64,000 bases of DNA from Ophiura sarsii (taxonomy: Eukaryota; Echinodermata; Ophiuroidea; Amphilepidida; Ophiuridae), in contig CM069456.1 in the NCBI GenBank assembly GCA_035610835.1, positions 28,934,788 through 28,998,787 on the forward strand, in the 5' to 3' direction. The notes beneath the pieces were generated by a model, which saw only the letters and a program-made list of their open reading frames with translations, was not told the origin of the DNA and did not search any database. Each line of letters begins with the position of its first letter. Positions within the stretch are counted from its first letter, which is position 1. This document shows, in pieces, positions 10,082 to 21,837 of this stretch. The position numbers were made by a program, and so were the translations under genes.

Positions 10082-11245
10082 ATGGCGTCGCTCGTTATAA
10101 TATTTGCGTTATTATGTTTTGATAGAATGCATCATTGCAGCTCAGCGGACACAGATGCCACTAGGGTGGAACTTACAACTCCAGTTTATCCTGTAGCAGT
10201 AAGTGGTATCTTAGCAATGCAGTGTCAAATCTGGAATATGCAGATAGGGTACGTTGTTGATTTTTTCCGTGTGCATAATAGCATTACCGAGCGCATAACA
10301 ACAGGTAAAACATACGCCGAATCAATGCTCTGGCAACGTGTATTCCTCGCCACCCGAACATTTTCTGATGGAACTACTGTATATTTTCTTACCCTGGTGG
10401 ATATTAAGCCTAGTGACGGAGGTAAATATATGTGCCAAGTGTATACCATGACAGATGGAATCGTGGAAATTGCTCGAGATTCCCGTATGGTTGAAATCAA
10501 TTCATTTCCGAGTGAACCATATCCATCTTGTCAGAGTGTTCCAAATCAAAGGGTTATCGATGAAGGCGATACACTGCGTTTAACCTGTACTTCTGAAAAG
10601 ACAACCCTACTTGTAACATTAAAATGGAGTTGCAGTAATGCAAATGCAATTTTAATTGCTCGCAACCTAACAAATAGTGATATTGTTTCGACTGAAGTAA
10701 CACTGGAACTAGGGAAAGTACATAATGGAGCTATATTTATATGCACAATGACTAGTGCAGGTTTCCCTGAACGAGAGAGAACGTGTAAAACTGGACCCAT
10801 TAATGTACGATATACAACAGAAACATCGATAAGCGATCAAGCTCCAACAGAACCATTAAATCCCGTAATCTCAATGAAACATCCTAACCAAATTCAATCT
10901 ACTGACTGCAAGGCTTCGTGTCGCCCTGAAGATAAGAATTCAATATTATACTTAAGTGTAGCTACACTAGGAGCAACAATAATTATGTTGACATTTTTGA
11001 CAACAACCATCATCTACTGTTGTAAATATCACCATATATCCAGTGAAATAAGAGAAGCACAAAGAAATGTTCCTGGTAATGATGGAAGTGACCCGGTTTA
11101 TGTGTCACTACAGAGACGTCGTGATAATGAAAGAAATTCAATGTATATGACACTTGAAGATCCTAATAATCCCGGAAGTAAAGTTATTATGCCCAAGGAA
11201 GCATTCGATGAATTTTACAGAACATTGACTGTTAAAAAGGTATAA
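10082..11245 (+). CDS. Gene D: intact two-Ig receptor with three YxxL tail motifs (group 2c)
   Basis: 387 aa in one exon. The ATG at 10082 is chosen because ATGGC at this place is the only start common to all copies; an in-frame GTG at 10052 lies in the conserved upstream block. Residues 1-22 are a signal peptide. Ig domain 1 has Cys48 and Cys118 in DGGKYMC. Ig domain 2 has Cys169 and Cys221, with additional cysteines 150, 184 and 235, and sequon NLT at 195. The stalk has Cys276 and Cys280. The membrane helix is about 288-312, without charged residues, ending CC. The 73-residue tail has Tyr340 (YVSL), Tyr355 (SMYMTL, which fits the ITIM consensus) and Tyr379 (YRTL). The first two are separated as YxxL-x11-YxxL, within the loose ITAM spacing. 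It is almost identical to F. Role inferred: cell-surface recognition with phosphotyrosine signalling. Confidence 0.93.
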   Translation: MASLVIIFALLCFDRMHHCSSADTDATRVELTTPVYPVAVSGILAMQCQIWNMQIGYVVDFFRVHNSITERITTGKTYAESMLWQRVFLATRTFSDGTTVYFLTLVDIKPSDGGKYMCQVYTMTDGIVEIARDSRMVEINSFPSEPYPSCQSVPNQRVIDEGDTLRLTCTSEKTTLLVTLKWSCSNANAILIARNLTNSDIVSTEVTLELGKVHNGAIFICTMTSAGFPERERTCKTGPINVRYTTETSISDQAPTEPLNPVISMKHPNQIQSTDCKASCRPEDKNSILYLSVATLGATIIMLTFLTTTIIYCCKYHHISSEIREAQRNVPGNDGSDPVYVSLQRRRDNERNSMYMTLEDPNNPGSKVIMPKEAFDEFYRTLTVKKV

Positions 11246-13766
11246 TCATAGTGTATGATTTTAATATGTTATGGAAGCTACACCATATTCTGTTATTGTG
11301 ACACAGTTCTATTTCATGTCCCAATGATAAATACGAACGTACAACCCTTCAATGAATATATCCTGAAAACAGACTAAATAACCAATAACGATATCACGGT
11401 AATGGTATCACTTTGATTACCATTCCAAATTGAATACATGCATTTATTCTTCTCAATTTGTTGTTGCTGTTGTTTTTGTTTTATCATTTAGGTTAAAATA
11501 TCCAACCAAATTATTTCTTTGCATTTAGAGGAAATTGTATTTGTTATGGATATGTGTGCGTTAAATGGACACGCGACTCTGCTAGTTTGATATTATAAGA
11601 ATACTTAAAACTATTGATTTTACATTACGATTGTGACAACATTTCCATGTTCCCTAAACATTAGTATTTTGTAAAGTGGTCTTGCGTGTGTAGCATACCA
11701 TTGGTGATTTATAATAGGTAAATAGAGTATATTACTATATTTATCGATATGTAAAATATATTATCTTATTAATTCAAATCCCTGAATATCATAATATTAG
11801 TGGAACTCACAGACAAAAATGTTTAGGTTTTAAACCAATCACTACATCAAGAATAAAAAATGAGATCAAATATGCAACAAATACTCTGATGCGATTGGAA
11901 ATTATTTCAAAACGTATGATATAATATGTTTGTATATTGTGCATAAATGATTTGTTAGATTAAATGTGCTGTAGAATGTTTGTAATGTGTTGCAAAAAAA
12001 AAAAAATTGAAAACAATTAAAACACGGATATGTAATACTTTTTGTAAAATAAATTGTGATGGCAAATTAACTAATTATTAATGACACCGTGTTATATGTG
12101 GCGTGAAAATATCGTGTACACGAGTAATACACAGGATTATACTACATGGTGTAATCTTAATATATATGTATATGGATTACATTTTCCCTTTCTGATGAAT
12201 GATCTAAAAATACGTTTTGATATGGATGTTCAATCACATTATGATATAATATATACGTCATCATACTCTGATATATTTAAATATCCCGTTGTTACTGTAC
12301 TTATGGCAATGGAGATAAGAATACCATTGGGTGAATAAATATTCATATACACTACACATGAATATACCATGAATAAACTAGTGATTATTTTCAGCAATGT
12401 TGGTATTGCGTGCTTGTGGTTTTTTTACGGAAAATGATTATGGAAATATGCACAATCATGAGTTTATGAAGAATAACTATATATTGCACACAAGCACTAT
12501 CGTTATTACTGAAAATAATGAAGATTATTCATTGTAGATAGTATATCTAGGATATAAACACTGCGCATTTTTTTTTTTTTGCGGCAGTGCACATATGCGA
12601 GCGGTGTCAGTGTAATTTTATGCGGCCAAACTATAATTCATTATGTACATGTATCACTGATGGCGTGCATTCCTGCCAATGTCGCGAATTTGCAGCATTG
12701 AAGTTATGCTCTACGATTGAAATATGATATGTTGCTTTGATAAACATGGGTTTTATAACTCAGTTACGGTTGTAATATATTAAAATATCAAATATACGAT
12801 GACAATTATAAATGCGAATGATGATGATATTGTTATATTTATAGTGATCTTGTTGACATTAGACAAGCAGTTTCGAGTGTGATAACACGTGTGGTCGTGC
12901 AAAGAGTACATTTTCTACATAATATAGTGCATCGTCACACAGCTAGAATACTGTCAACATATGAGAAAAACTTAAATGTTAGGATAGTTATGATACAATC
13001 ATCGTATTGTTGAGGAGGATGAATGATTATCAGATTATAAATAGAACCGCTTTTATTAAGTTATACAACATGTCAAGATTTTAACTGATATTCTCATCGT
13101 CACACGAACATTGTTCACTAACGTCAATGGAGAAATCTCAATTTTCTTTTCAAATATTCATATGAGTAACTTGATGATTTCACCAAGTAATAATATAATG
13201 TTTAGCATCCCCCAATACATATATAATAATATGGTAGGATATATTCTTATTCTGAGCATGGTATAATTACAATGAATTACAATAGGATTGGGGTCAAGCA
13301 TCCCATGTTATCATCATGTGCTTCTACATTACATATATTGGATGTTATCATCGTATACGACGATTTACTTTAAATAGGCGGTGGTTCAATTTACTACTAA
13401 TTCGTTCTACTCTCAGTACTGCTTAAAAATACATATCCTATATGAGTAACATGGAAAGAAAACAATGTCATTATCGTATCAACACCTTTTATATAATACT
13501 TCTGGTAAATTTGACTAGTCTGGACATATTCACTTAATACGTTTAACAATCAAAGCTAAGTGAAACTGTATATTTTGAAAACACAAGTTATACCACGGAT
13601 AACCTCCTCATTTTCTTGTGAATTGTATATGACAAAGGTTACATATCAATAAGTTATAGATCAATCATTAGTAACAAGTAGTCAAATATATTGTTGAATA
13701 ATAAAGGTTATGGTTGAAATCAATAAAAATAAGAATAAAGATATCGGGTTGCCTAGGATCTAGGCA
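11246..13766. other. Intergenic downstream of D; duplicated downstream of F
   Basis: Matches 21587-24345 almost continuously, with small gaps. Parts also recur behind I (about 34020-34300) and K (about 47180-47420), for example the segment with GATCTTGTTGACATTAG and the CATCGTCACACAGC stretch. No gene recognised; a frame at 12081-12338 persists in copy 2 in shortened form but is not convincingly coding. Confidence 0.6.
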
Positions 13767-14555
13767 AAAGTGTACTTCAGGTCCAAAATTCTGGACTGTC
13801 CGATACTGGAACACCCAGTATCGGATGATACTGGTACAAAGTCAGTGTTCCAGTATCAGACGATACTGGGACATATAAAATGTACCAGTATTGGGCAATA
13901 CTGGAACAAAATTATGTACCAGTATCGTTCAATACTGGGACAAATTACACTGGTAGCATGTGTACCTGTCCAGTATCGCAATTTGGTGTTCCAGTATCTA
14001 CCAATACTGGAACAGTAAAATCGTACCAGTATCGAGCGATACTGGCAACTTTTATGTTCCAGTATTGAACGATGCTGGTATCTGGGAGATATTGAACGAT
14101 ACTGGTATCTGGGAATATTACAATCTAAGTGCTGATACTGTGTCCGCCGTGTCGGTAGCCTGGTAAATGAAGCGAAGTGATTGTGACGATTTCCTAATGG
14201 CAGTAAAAATCCGGTGGTTCGGAAGTCACGTAAAAATGGTGGTCCCGTGCATCTGAAGAGCAATACCCGAGCACATTAAAAGGTTACAGACTCTTTCGTA
14301 AAGAGTAGGGGATCATACCGGTCTGTAGCTGTTTACACATCTAACGGACCCAATGTAAATAAGCTAATATAAGCTTATTGGGTTATCCAGGGTCGTAGGA
14401 CCCTTATATACCAGTATTTTGTATGCATTTTTTATATATTTGTTGGTCTTTTTATTGAATCGTTTTTTAATATGTATGTAATGATGGTGACTATTTTGGC
14501 CATTTTATTCATGTAAAGCACATTGAAGCTTTTCGTACTGCGATATATAAGTCCT

Positions 14556-14626
<71 letters not shown>

Positions 14627-14665
14627 ATAATATCAAATAAATATCTGGGACCTAAAGTACACTTT
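13767..14665. mobile_element. Palindrome-array element 1, with nested SINE
   Basis: Terminal inverted repeats AAAGTGTACTTCAGGTCC and GGACCTAAAGTACACTTT bound the element. The left third (13800-14110) is a chain of about nine palindromes of the form CCAGTATCGNNCGATACTGG separated by about 20 AT-rich bases. The right two thirds are a SINE-like insertion. There is no clear target duplication. Sister elements lie at 14797, 46341 and 63587. Confidence 0.75.
14125..14622 (+). mobile_element. SINE-like insertion with (ATT)n tail
   Basis: The 3' end reads GTAAAGCACATTGAAGC, then TGCGATATATAAGTCC and about 22 copies of ATT, which is the tail style of SINEs mobilised by L2/CR1-type LINEs. The head has weak Pol III box-like matches (TAGCCTGGTAA near 14156; GGTTCGGAAGTC near 14215). 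It sits inside palindrome-array element 1. The 5' boundary is approximate. Confidence 0.5.
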
Positions 14666-14796
14666 CAGATCGTATCATTGCTCATTTGTTGATTTTGGTT
14701 TTCATTCTTGTACGTACTTGAAATTTATTTATTAAGTCCAAGTACATGACAATTATAAGCCCATTAATGTCTTGCTATCACAACGAAATTGAGGGG

Positions 14797-15038
14797 AAAG
14801 TGTACTTTAGGTCCCAGATACTAGTATACCAGTTTCATTCAATACTTGAACATAACAATTGCCAGTATCGGTCGATACTGGTACGATTTTACTGTTCCAG
14901 TATTTATCTATACTGGAACACCAAATTGTGTTCCAGTATCGGTCGATGCTTGAACACTGGCTTTGTACCAGTATCGAACGATACTAGGTGTTCCAGTATC
15001 GGACAATACTAATACAGCTGGAACCTAAAGTACACTTT
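14797..15038. mobile_element. Palindrome-array element 2, 242 bp
   Basis: Ends AAAGTGTACTTTAGGTCC and GGAACCTAAAGTACACTTT. Between them are about six CCAGTATCG/CGATACTGG palindromes with AT-rich spacers of similar length. It appears complete and lacks the nested SINE of element 1. No reading frame of significance. Confidence 0.8.
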
Positions 15039-15984
15039 TACATTTGTAGGTATAGAGGTTATCCATATATATAGACGGAACACACAACAGAAGGGATTCG
15101 CACGTGGCCTATTCTACATTCAATAGAAATGGTGCATGACGTCCAGTTCCAGCATAAATTGTGCTATAAAATACATACAGGGTGTCCCAGAATGATTAAT
15201 ACAGGGATAGCTGCATTTATTTGGTGATGCATATCATTGTTATTGGTCAAAGTGCATATGTCATTGAAGTGTCTGCGTATATCAATATTTCTTGTGAAAT
15301 TTAGGTTTCACAAATTGGTCGTTTCTACATTTCAAATATCTATAAAAGCCCTAACATGTTCGTCACAAAGGTGTTTGAATCAATATGCAGATAATTTGGT
15401 GTATCCTTATTTAAAAAGTAATGTGTGGTTATCTTTCGAAATGCGTTGAAATGGAGAAACATGTTTTCACCAACCTTGATTTGGACCAATTCCTAAAAAT
15501 AGTTATGATTGTCACCATTAACACACACAAAAGAAACCAATACGTTAGTAAGCCAATGCATTGATCATTTACATGGTTCAATCAGACAGTCATAGTGTAC
15601 CATAGTGCACCTTCTGCAGGTTTTAAAGCACGCCATCTAGTGTTCCTTAGAGGTTTATTATCATACGCAGATGTATATCTTTAAAATGGCATCAATTTCA
15701 AAAGTTCAAGTTTTCCACTATTTTGTGTAGAAACCTTTGGGCGCCTCATCCACCGGCTCCTCATCCACCGGTCCCACCCTTGACTCACTCGACGTTTAGA
15801 TTGATAACTTCACTGTTGCTAAACATGTGGCTTTAATTCTTTTTTTATTCGGTAGCTGGATAAATTGTCTTTAATATGATACCAAAAATGTTATGTTTTT
15901 TTGACAACTTCTATTTAAAATAGAGACACGTATCACGATTTTAAGGGTTTTTTGAAACGATCCCACCTCATTTGATATACCTAT
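15039..15984. other. Intergenic upstream of pseudogene G
   Basis: CAGGGTGTCCCAGAATGATT at 15179 looks like one end of a mariner-type element, but I find no partner. From about 15475 to 15680 the sequence matches the flank of C. From about 15690 to 15985 it does not, so the promoter and 5' coding part of G were replaced or deleted. Confidence 0.5.
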
Positions 15985-16951
15985 CAGTGACCTGTGACCG
16001 GATACAAAGTCAACATGTTCCGAGTGCATAATGGGCGTATTGAGCCGCTAACATCTGATGACACATATTTCAAATCGTCGTTAGATAACCGTGTATTTCT
16101 GGCTAGTCGAGTATTTCCTGAACGAATTCATATATACATACTAACGTTGGTCGATGTTTCACTCACTGATAAAGGTGGATATATGTGTAGAGTAGAAAGC
16201 CTATCCGTAGAAGGATATACTACTATCGCAGGAAACAAAGTCAACGTTGAAATATATACTTTTTCGAATAAAATATTTCCTTTCCTTCTTGTGAGAGTAT
16301 TCCAATCCAACCAATAACATTATACGTAGGAAATGATTTGGTTCTAACATGTTGTTCTGGAAGAGCCATCCCGACTGTGGAATTAAAATGGAGATGTAAT
16401 CGACCAAATATACACATGATAACTCAAAATACAACCACAGCTGACATGGTTTCCTCTCAGGTAACTTTAATATCAGATATGTCATATCATGGCGCTGTGT
16501 TTTCATGTCATCTATCTAGTCCAGGATTCCCGAATAGGGAACGTACATGTCATATTGGTCCGTTAAATGTACAAACCATTGGAACAGATAATGTCAATAT
16601 AGTAAAACCAGTAATAACAGATGGAGATAGGGACCAGATTATTATACAGGATACACAACTATCTGATGATTGTAAAACTGATTGTTCATCTGCTTTTTAT
16701 TTCTTACGACGACAATCATCTCATGTTATAATTATCATAGCATCTCCAACGAGGCCAGAGAAGCAAGACGTACTGTTCCAGGTAACGATGGAAGTGAACC
16801 AGTTTATGTGTCACTACAGAGGCGTCGTGATAATGAGAGAAATTCAATGTACATGACACTTGAAGATCCGAATAACCCAGGAAGTAATGTTCTCATGCCA
16901 AAGGAGGTGTTTGATGAATTTTACAAAACATTGACCGTCAAAAGAGTGTGA
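15985..16951 (+). pseudogene. Gene G: 5'-truncated, frameshifted group 1 receptor
   Basis: Homology starts at the YKVNMFRV strand of Ig domain 1, so the signal peptide and first beta strands are missing. The frame is lost at about 16270, where extra bases precede the VCESIP-type segment. It is open again from about 16300 through Ig domain 2 (sequon NTT) and most of the stalk. At about 16690 the codons joining stalk and membrane helix are deleted with a frame change. The remaining helix (FLFLTTTI) and a full tail with YVSL, YMTL and YKTL follow to 16951. It is the counterpart of C in the second copy of the C-D block. Confidence 0.85.
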
Positions 16952-18634
16952 CGAAAACAAGTCACCGGGTAACATTCGAACACTGAAAATGGATGTATAA
17001 TTCAATGGTTATATTATAATTCATCACATTTCATGAAAATGGTCTTACAAAATCATAACGATTGTTTTATAAAAATAATTATTAACTGAATTAATATGTT
17101 TAGTAATAGCTCCTACAAAAGAAAATTCTGAAACTGAAAGAATAAAAGTTTAAAAATAACAAGATGATGTGTAATATTGATATGAATTATCATTCCACGC
17201 AAACAAAATGAATAAATTGATCAACTTTGTACATTTAATACTGCGGGGAATAAAAGTATTCAATATTCAACAAAATGGCGGCCCATTGTTAGGCAAATGG
17301 AAAAATCGCATATGCAGTGTAATTGTTATTAGTATTTGTTATTTTTAAAACAGTATTGTCACAAGTCATGCGATTTTTCTGATGTTGTATTATCATCTAC
17401 TATTATCGGCAATCCATAAACATTTCGAAATCTATACACATTTTCTCTCTGTAATAGAGTACATTGATATAGTATCCGTATTGTCTTGTGGTGTAATAAT
17501 AATAATCGAAATATCCAAGTAATAAATTGCAATACGCCATGCATTTTTGTAACAGTATATTGTTTGGCTTATAATTGTCACATTCTTATTTACCAAATAA
17601 GTCCATGTATAGGACATGCCATACCTATCAAATTAGTTATCTTAAATAGGCAATGATGTTCGTAATGCATATTATTATAATAAATGATAACAGTCTCAAC
17701 AAATTATTACCTTTTGTACTTCATGCATCTACCAAATTACTCAAATAACCAAATCCTTTTGTAGCAAGTCGATTTTCTCTTACTTGAACTTGAAAAGTAA
17801 TGTACTTTTATCGTACATGATAATTTAAGAAATGGATTTAATTGTTTGCTTGGGTGATAGTTTCGTTTTAATATTGACTTGAAAATGTAGATATTGGTTT
17901 TCAATTTACTTAGGATATTGATAAAAGTTTGATACACAAGCAGGAGTGAAAACATGACGAATAGAATATCAATTATGTATGATATTGGGCGACGAGCAAC
18001 AATATCCGATTTAACTGATATCCTGATTCATCCACATAATTTTAGCCACATATTTTGTAACTTCTTTACTATTTTGGGCGTTTATTAGTCACTTATGAGA
18101 ATTCATACTAACATGATAACAATGACCTTTTTAATCTTTGTATAAATATTTTGAACTTGGCATTCATGTTGAAGTTATTCAAATGTTAGGGTGTTGGATG
18201 AATTTTACAGTCAAAATATTGTAAACCGTTAATAAGTTGCACATACTATTAAAACAATGAAGATCGATGTACTGCTATAATATTTGATTATTATATGTGA
18301 GATGAAGCTGATGTTAATACAAAACAATAAACATCAAATTAATAAACAATTATTACAGTATTTTTTATACATGTAACAGAGAATCAGGCAATTATGAAAA
18401 CAAAGTCATTCCAAAATCAGTTAAGTAACTTGATGTATAAAAGGTAATATGTAAATGTTACTGGTATGTATTCATTGTTTTAGTTGGTTCTGTTTATTTC
18501 TAAACTTATTTTATGAATAACCAATTGATACTCACCATTATGGTCTTCTGATTTTGTATAATTGCTTTGCACACAGTTATGTATTATAGTCCTAGTGCCA
18601 AGTGACTTTTTGAAACCATGTGTATGGGCAAAGC
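16952..18634. other. Intergenic between G and F, left part
   Basis: Bases 17310-17470 match the flank of C (8080-8230). The remainder is AT-rich, with no gene or clear element seen. Confidence 0.5.
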
Positions 18635-19950
18635 GGTGGTACCAACTTGTTCTTTAAAAAATACTTTTTGCTTGCTAGGTCAAAAGTCATATCTTTATAG
18701 GGGTCGGTCAAATTGCAAAAATTACGTTGCAATGCATATTAACAAAATCTTAAAGTCAATGGTTGTATATTCACCCAATGTTTAGTGTCCGAGATATCGG
18801 GCAAAATAGGTAAATAATCAACATTTCTCTCAAATTCTTTGTACAGATATAGCAAACTATTCGTTTTATGATTTGTTATGATTATCAGTACAATGACTTG
18901 TTATGGCTATCATTTTATAATTGATTGATACACATCGTAGTAACGACAGCATGATTTAGAAAATTACTTATTTTGATGGCATGGTCAACGGTCCGTCACA
19001 TATTCAACTTCTAACCTCGACATTAGAATGTTATGAATGTATTCAGGATTAGCAGGATTATTGTAAAACAACCAGCCCTACATTTATTCTTCGCATATAA
19101 TTATGTGTTTTGTACAAAAATAAACATTATGGTTATTTTCGTCATGGTATAATCATAATTATAATGTGCAGCGAGGTGTCATATTATATTTATTTGTTGT
19201 TATCGTTGTCTTTATAGAGATGTATTATTCAAAACTTAAACGGGGAAAAAAATAGTTCTATATATGAAGCATAATTACTATACTATCCTAGTGGTGGTAC
19301 CAACTTGTTCTTTAAAAAATACTTTTTGCTTGCTAGGTCAAAAGTCATATCTTTATAGGGGTCGGTCAAATTGCAAAAATTACGTTGCAATGCATATTAA
19401 CAAAATCTTAAAGTCAATGGTTGTATATTCACCCAATGTTTAGTGTCCGAGATATCGGGCAAAATAGGTAAATAATCAACATTTCTCTCAAATTCTTTGT
19501 ACAGATATAGCAAACTATTCGTTTTATGATTTGTTATGATTATCAGTACAATGACTTGTTATGGCTATCATTTTATAATTGATTGATACACATCGTAGTA
19601 ACGACAACATGATTTAGAAAGTTAATTATTTTGATGACATGGTCAACGGTCAGTCACATATTTAACTTCTAACCTCGACATTATAATGTTATGAATGTTA
19701 TTAAGGATTAGCAGGATTATTGTAAAACGACCAGCCCTACATTCTTCACATATAGTTATGTGTTTTGTACAAAAATAAACATTATGGTTATTTTCGTCAT
19801 GGTATAATCATACATATAATGTGTAGCGAGGTGCCTAATATATTTATTTGTTGTTATCGTTGTCTTTATAGAGATGTATTAATCAAAAATTAAACGACGG
19901 GAAATAGTATATATAAAGCATAATAGCTATATTATCCTAGTTTACCAAAC
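18635..19950 (+). repeat. Tandem duplication, two units of about 658 bp
   Basis: GGTGGTACCAACTTGTTCTT begins at 18635 and again at 19293, and the two units align along their length with scattered differences. Part of the unit resembles 8508-8610. This is a local duplication upstream of F that the D copy lacks. Confidence 0.85.
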
Positions 19951-20036
19951 TTGTTCGTTTTTATATAGTACGCCGTTCTTGATAGAGCAATTACTCCAAA
20001 CGAAATGAATTCATAGACAACGGCTTTAGCGTTCAA

Positions 20037-20410
20037 TAGTACCCCCTCTATCGATAGCATTCGACACATGGTTTTCATAAATTAATGGACTAAATTATAC
20101 TGATGCATATTTAATTTATGGCGTACTGTAATGGATATTAGGCTAGGCTATATGTGTGTCTTTGTTCAGTGCCGTGTATTACAGCATTAGTCATCACATT
20201 GGATAATACTTCGTATTCCATAGCAAATGGTTTGCACTAAATTCTTCAAATTACCATCATTAAAGAGTAAATTCAGTAATTTACTTCGATTCTCCGTGTG
20301 ATTTACGGATCGTGCCGTTTATAATATGTGTTAATGCAACGTATAGAGACGAATGAACGCTTAAACTGTATGTGATTAACGACGGCTCCTAACGTAAGGT
20401 GTGTCACCGT
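20037..20410 (+). promoter_or_regulatory. Conserved upstream region of gene F
   Basis: Nearly identical to the D upstream region, with all three blocks: TAGTACCCCCTCTATCGATA at 20037, the TATGTGTGTCTTTGTTCA variant near 20149, and AGGTGTGTCACCGT at 20397-20410. F therefore retains its presumed promoter. Confidence 0.55.
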
Positions 20411-20430
20411 ACATTGACAATATTCACAAA

Positions 20431-21366
20431 ATGGCGTCGCTCGTTATAATATTTGCGTTATTGTGTTTTGATAGAATGCATCATTGCAGGTCAGCGGACA
20501 CAGATGCCACTAGGGTGGAACTTACAACTCCAGTTTACCCTGTAGCAGTAAGTGGTATCTTAGCAATGCAGTGTCAAATCTGGAATATGCAGATAGGGTA
20601 CGTTGTTGATTTTTTCCGTGTGCATAATAGCATTACCGAGCGCATAACAACAGGAAAAACATATGCCGAATCATTGCTCTGGCAACGTGTATTCCTCGCC
20701 ACCCGAACTTTTTCTGATGGAACTACTGTATATTTTCTTACCCTGGTGGATATTAAGCATAATGACGGAGGTAAATATATGTGCCAAGTGTATACAATGA
20801 CAGACGGCATCGTGGAAATTGCTCGAGATTCCCGTATGGTTGAAATCAATTCATTTCCGAGTGAACCATATCCATCTTGTCAGAGTGTTCCCAATCAAAG
20901 GGTTATCGATGAAGGCGATACACTGCGTTTAACCTGTACTTCTGAAAAGACAACCCCACTTGTAACATTAAAATGGAGTTGCAGTAATGCAAATGCAATT
21001 TTAATTGCTCGCAACCTAACAAATAGTGATATTGTTTCGACTGAAGTCACACTGGAACTAGGGAAAGTACATAATGGAGCTGTATTTATATGCACAATGA
21101 CTAGTGCAGGTTTCCCTGAACGAGAGAGAACGTGTAAAATTGGACCCATTAATGTACGATATACAGCAGAAACATCGATAAGCGATCAAGCTCCAACAGA
21201 ACCATTAAATCCCGTAATCTCAATGAAACATCCTAACCAAATTCAATCTACTGACTGCAAGGTTTCGTGTCGCCCTGAAGATAAGAATTCAATCTTATAC
21301 TTAAGTGTAGCGAGCAACAATAATTATGTTGACATTTTTGACAACAACCATCATCTACTGTTGTAA
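20431..21366 (+). CDS. Gene F: frameshifted copy of D, predicted soluble two-Ig protein
   Basis: 311 codons from ATG at 20431. The signal peptide, both Ig domains, the sequon and the stalk cysteines are all present and differ from D at only about eight residues. Within the first turn of the membrane helix (after YLSVA) 8 bases present in D are missing near 21310. The frame then reads 16 polar residues and stops at 21366. The helix and tail remain readable out of frame in 21326-21586. As it stands the product would be a secreted ectodomain without a membrane anchor or tyrosine motifs. It may be a decaying duplicate, a real soluble form, or an assembly error; the sequence alone cannot decide. 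Confidence 0.75.
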   Translation: MASLVIIFALLCFDRMHHCRSADTDATRVELTTPVYPVAVSGILAMQCQIWNMQIGYVVDFFRVHNSITERITTGKTYAESLLWQRVFLATRTFSDGTTVYFLTLVDIKHNDGGKYMCQVYTMTDGIVEIARDSRMVEINSFPSEPYPSCQSVPNQRVIDEGDTLRLTCTSEKTTPLVTLKWSCSNANAILIARNLTNSDIVSTEVTLELGKVHNGAVFICTMTSAGFPERERTCKIGPINVRYTAETSISDQAPTEPLNPVISMKHPNQIQSTDCKVSCRPEDKNSILYLSVASNNNYVDIFDNNHHLLL

Positions 21367-21586
21367 ATATCACCATATATCCAGTGAAATAAGAGAAGCA
21401 CAAAGAAATGTTCCGGGTAATGATGGAAGTGACCCGGTTTATGTGTCACTACAGAGACGTCGTGATAATGAAAGAAATTCAATGTATATGACACTTGAAG
21501 ATCCTAATAATCCGGGAAGTAAAGTTATTATGCCCAAGGAAGCATTCGATGAATTTTACAGAACATTGACTGTTAAAAAGGTGTGA
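21367..21586 (+). pseudogene. Out-of-frame membrane and tail remnant of F
   Basis: Continues D homology with no further damage: CCKYHHISSEIR, YVSL, YMTL and YRTL are all readable in the frame displaced by the 8-bp deletion. Lack of extra lesions indicates that the frameshift is recent. Confidence 0.8.
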
Positions 21587-21804
21587 TCATAGTGTATGAT
21601 TTTAATATGTTATGGAAGCTACACCATATTCTGTTATTGTGACACAGTTCTATTTCATGTCCCAATGATAAATACGAACGTACATAGTGCAACCCTTCAA
21701 TGAATATGTCCTGAAAACAGACTAATTAACCAATAACGATATCACGATATCACGTGACTTTGATTACCATTCAAAATTGAATACATGCATTTATTCTTAT
21801 CAAT

Positions 21805-21837
<33 letters not shown>

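Larger units (their letters stand above)
4915..13735 (+). repeat. Segmental duplication, copy 1 (C and D)
   Basis: Order: flank, pseudogene C, spacer, gene D, long downstream flank. The same order recurs at 15475-24345 with an offset of about 10.3-10.6 kb. Similarity is clear at both ends, in both genes, and in the D/F flanks, but interrupted by copy-specific insertions (3 MITE-type here). Confidence 0.75.

Noticed and set aside
10225..10500. Minus-strand open frames opposite receptor genes
   Set aside because: They mirror the coding frame of the receptors, recur in each copy, and carry no domain of their own.
12081..12338. 85-codon frame downstream of D, also seen behind F
   Set aside because: The F copy begins differently and is shorter; the match is explained by the segmental duplication. 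No signal peptide or motif.
13800..14110. Regular repeats with spacers, CRISPR-like in appearance
   Set aside because: The units are palindromes that vary between copies, spacers are AT-rich and not unique, the host is an animal, and terminal inverted repeats show a mobile element.
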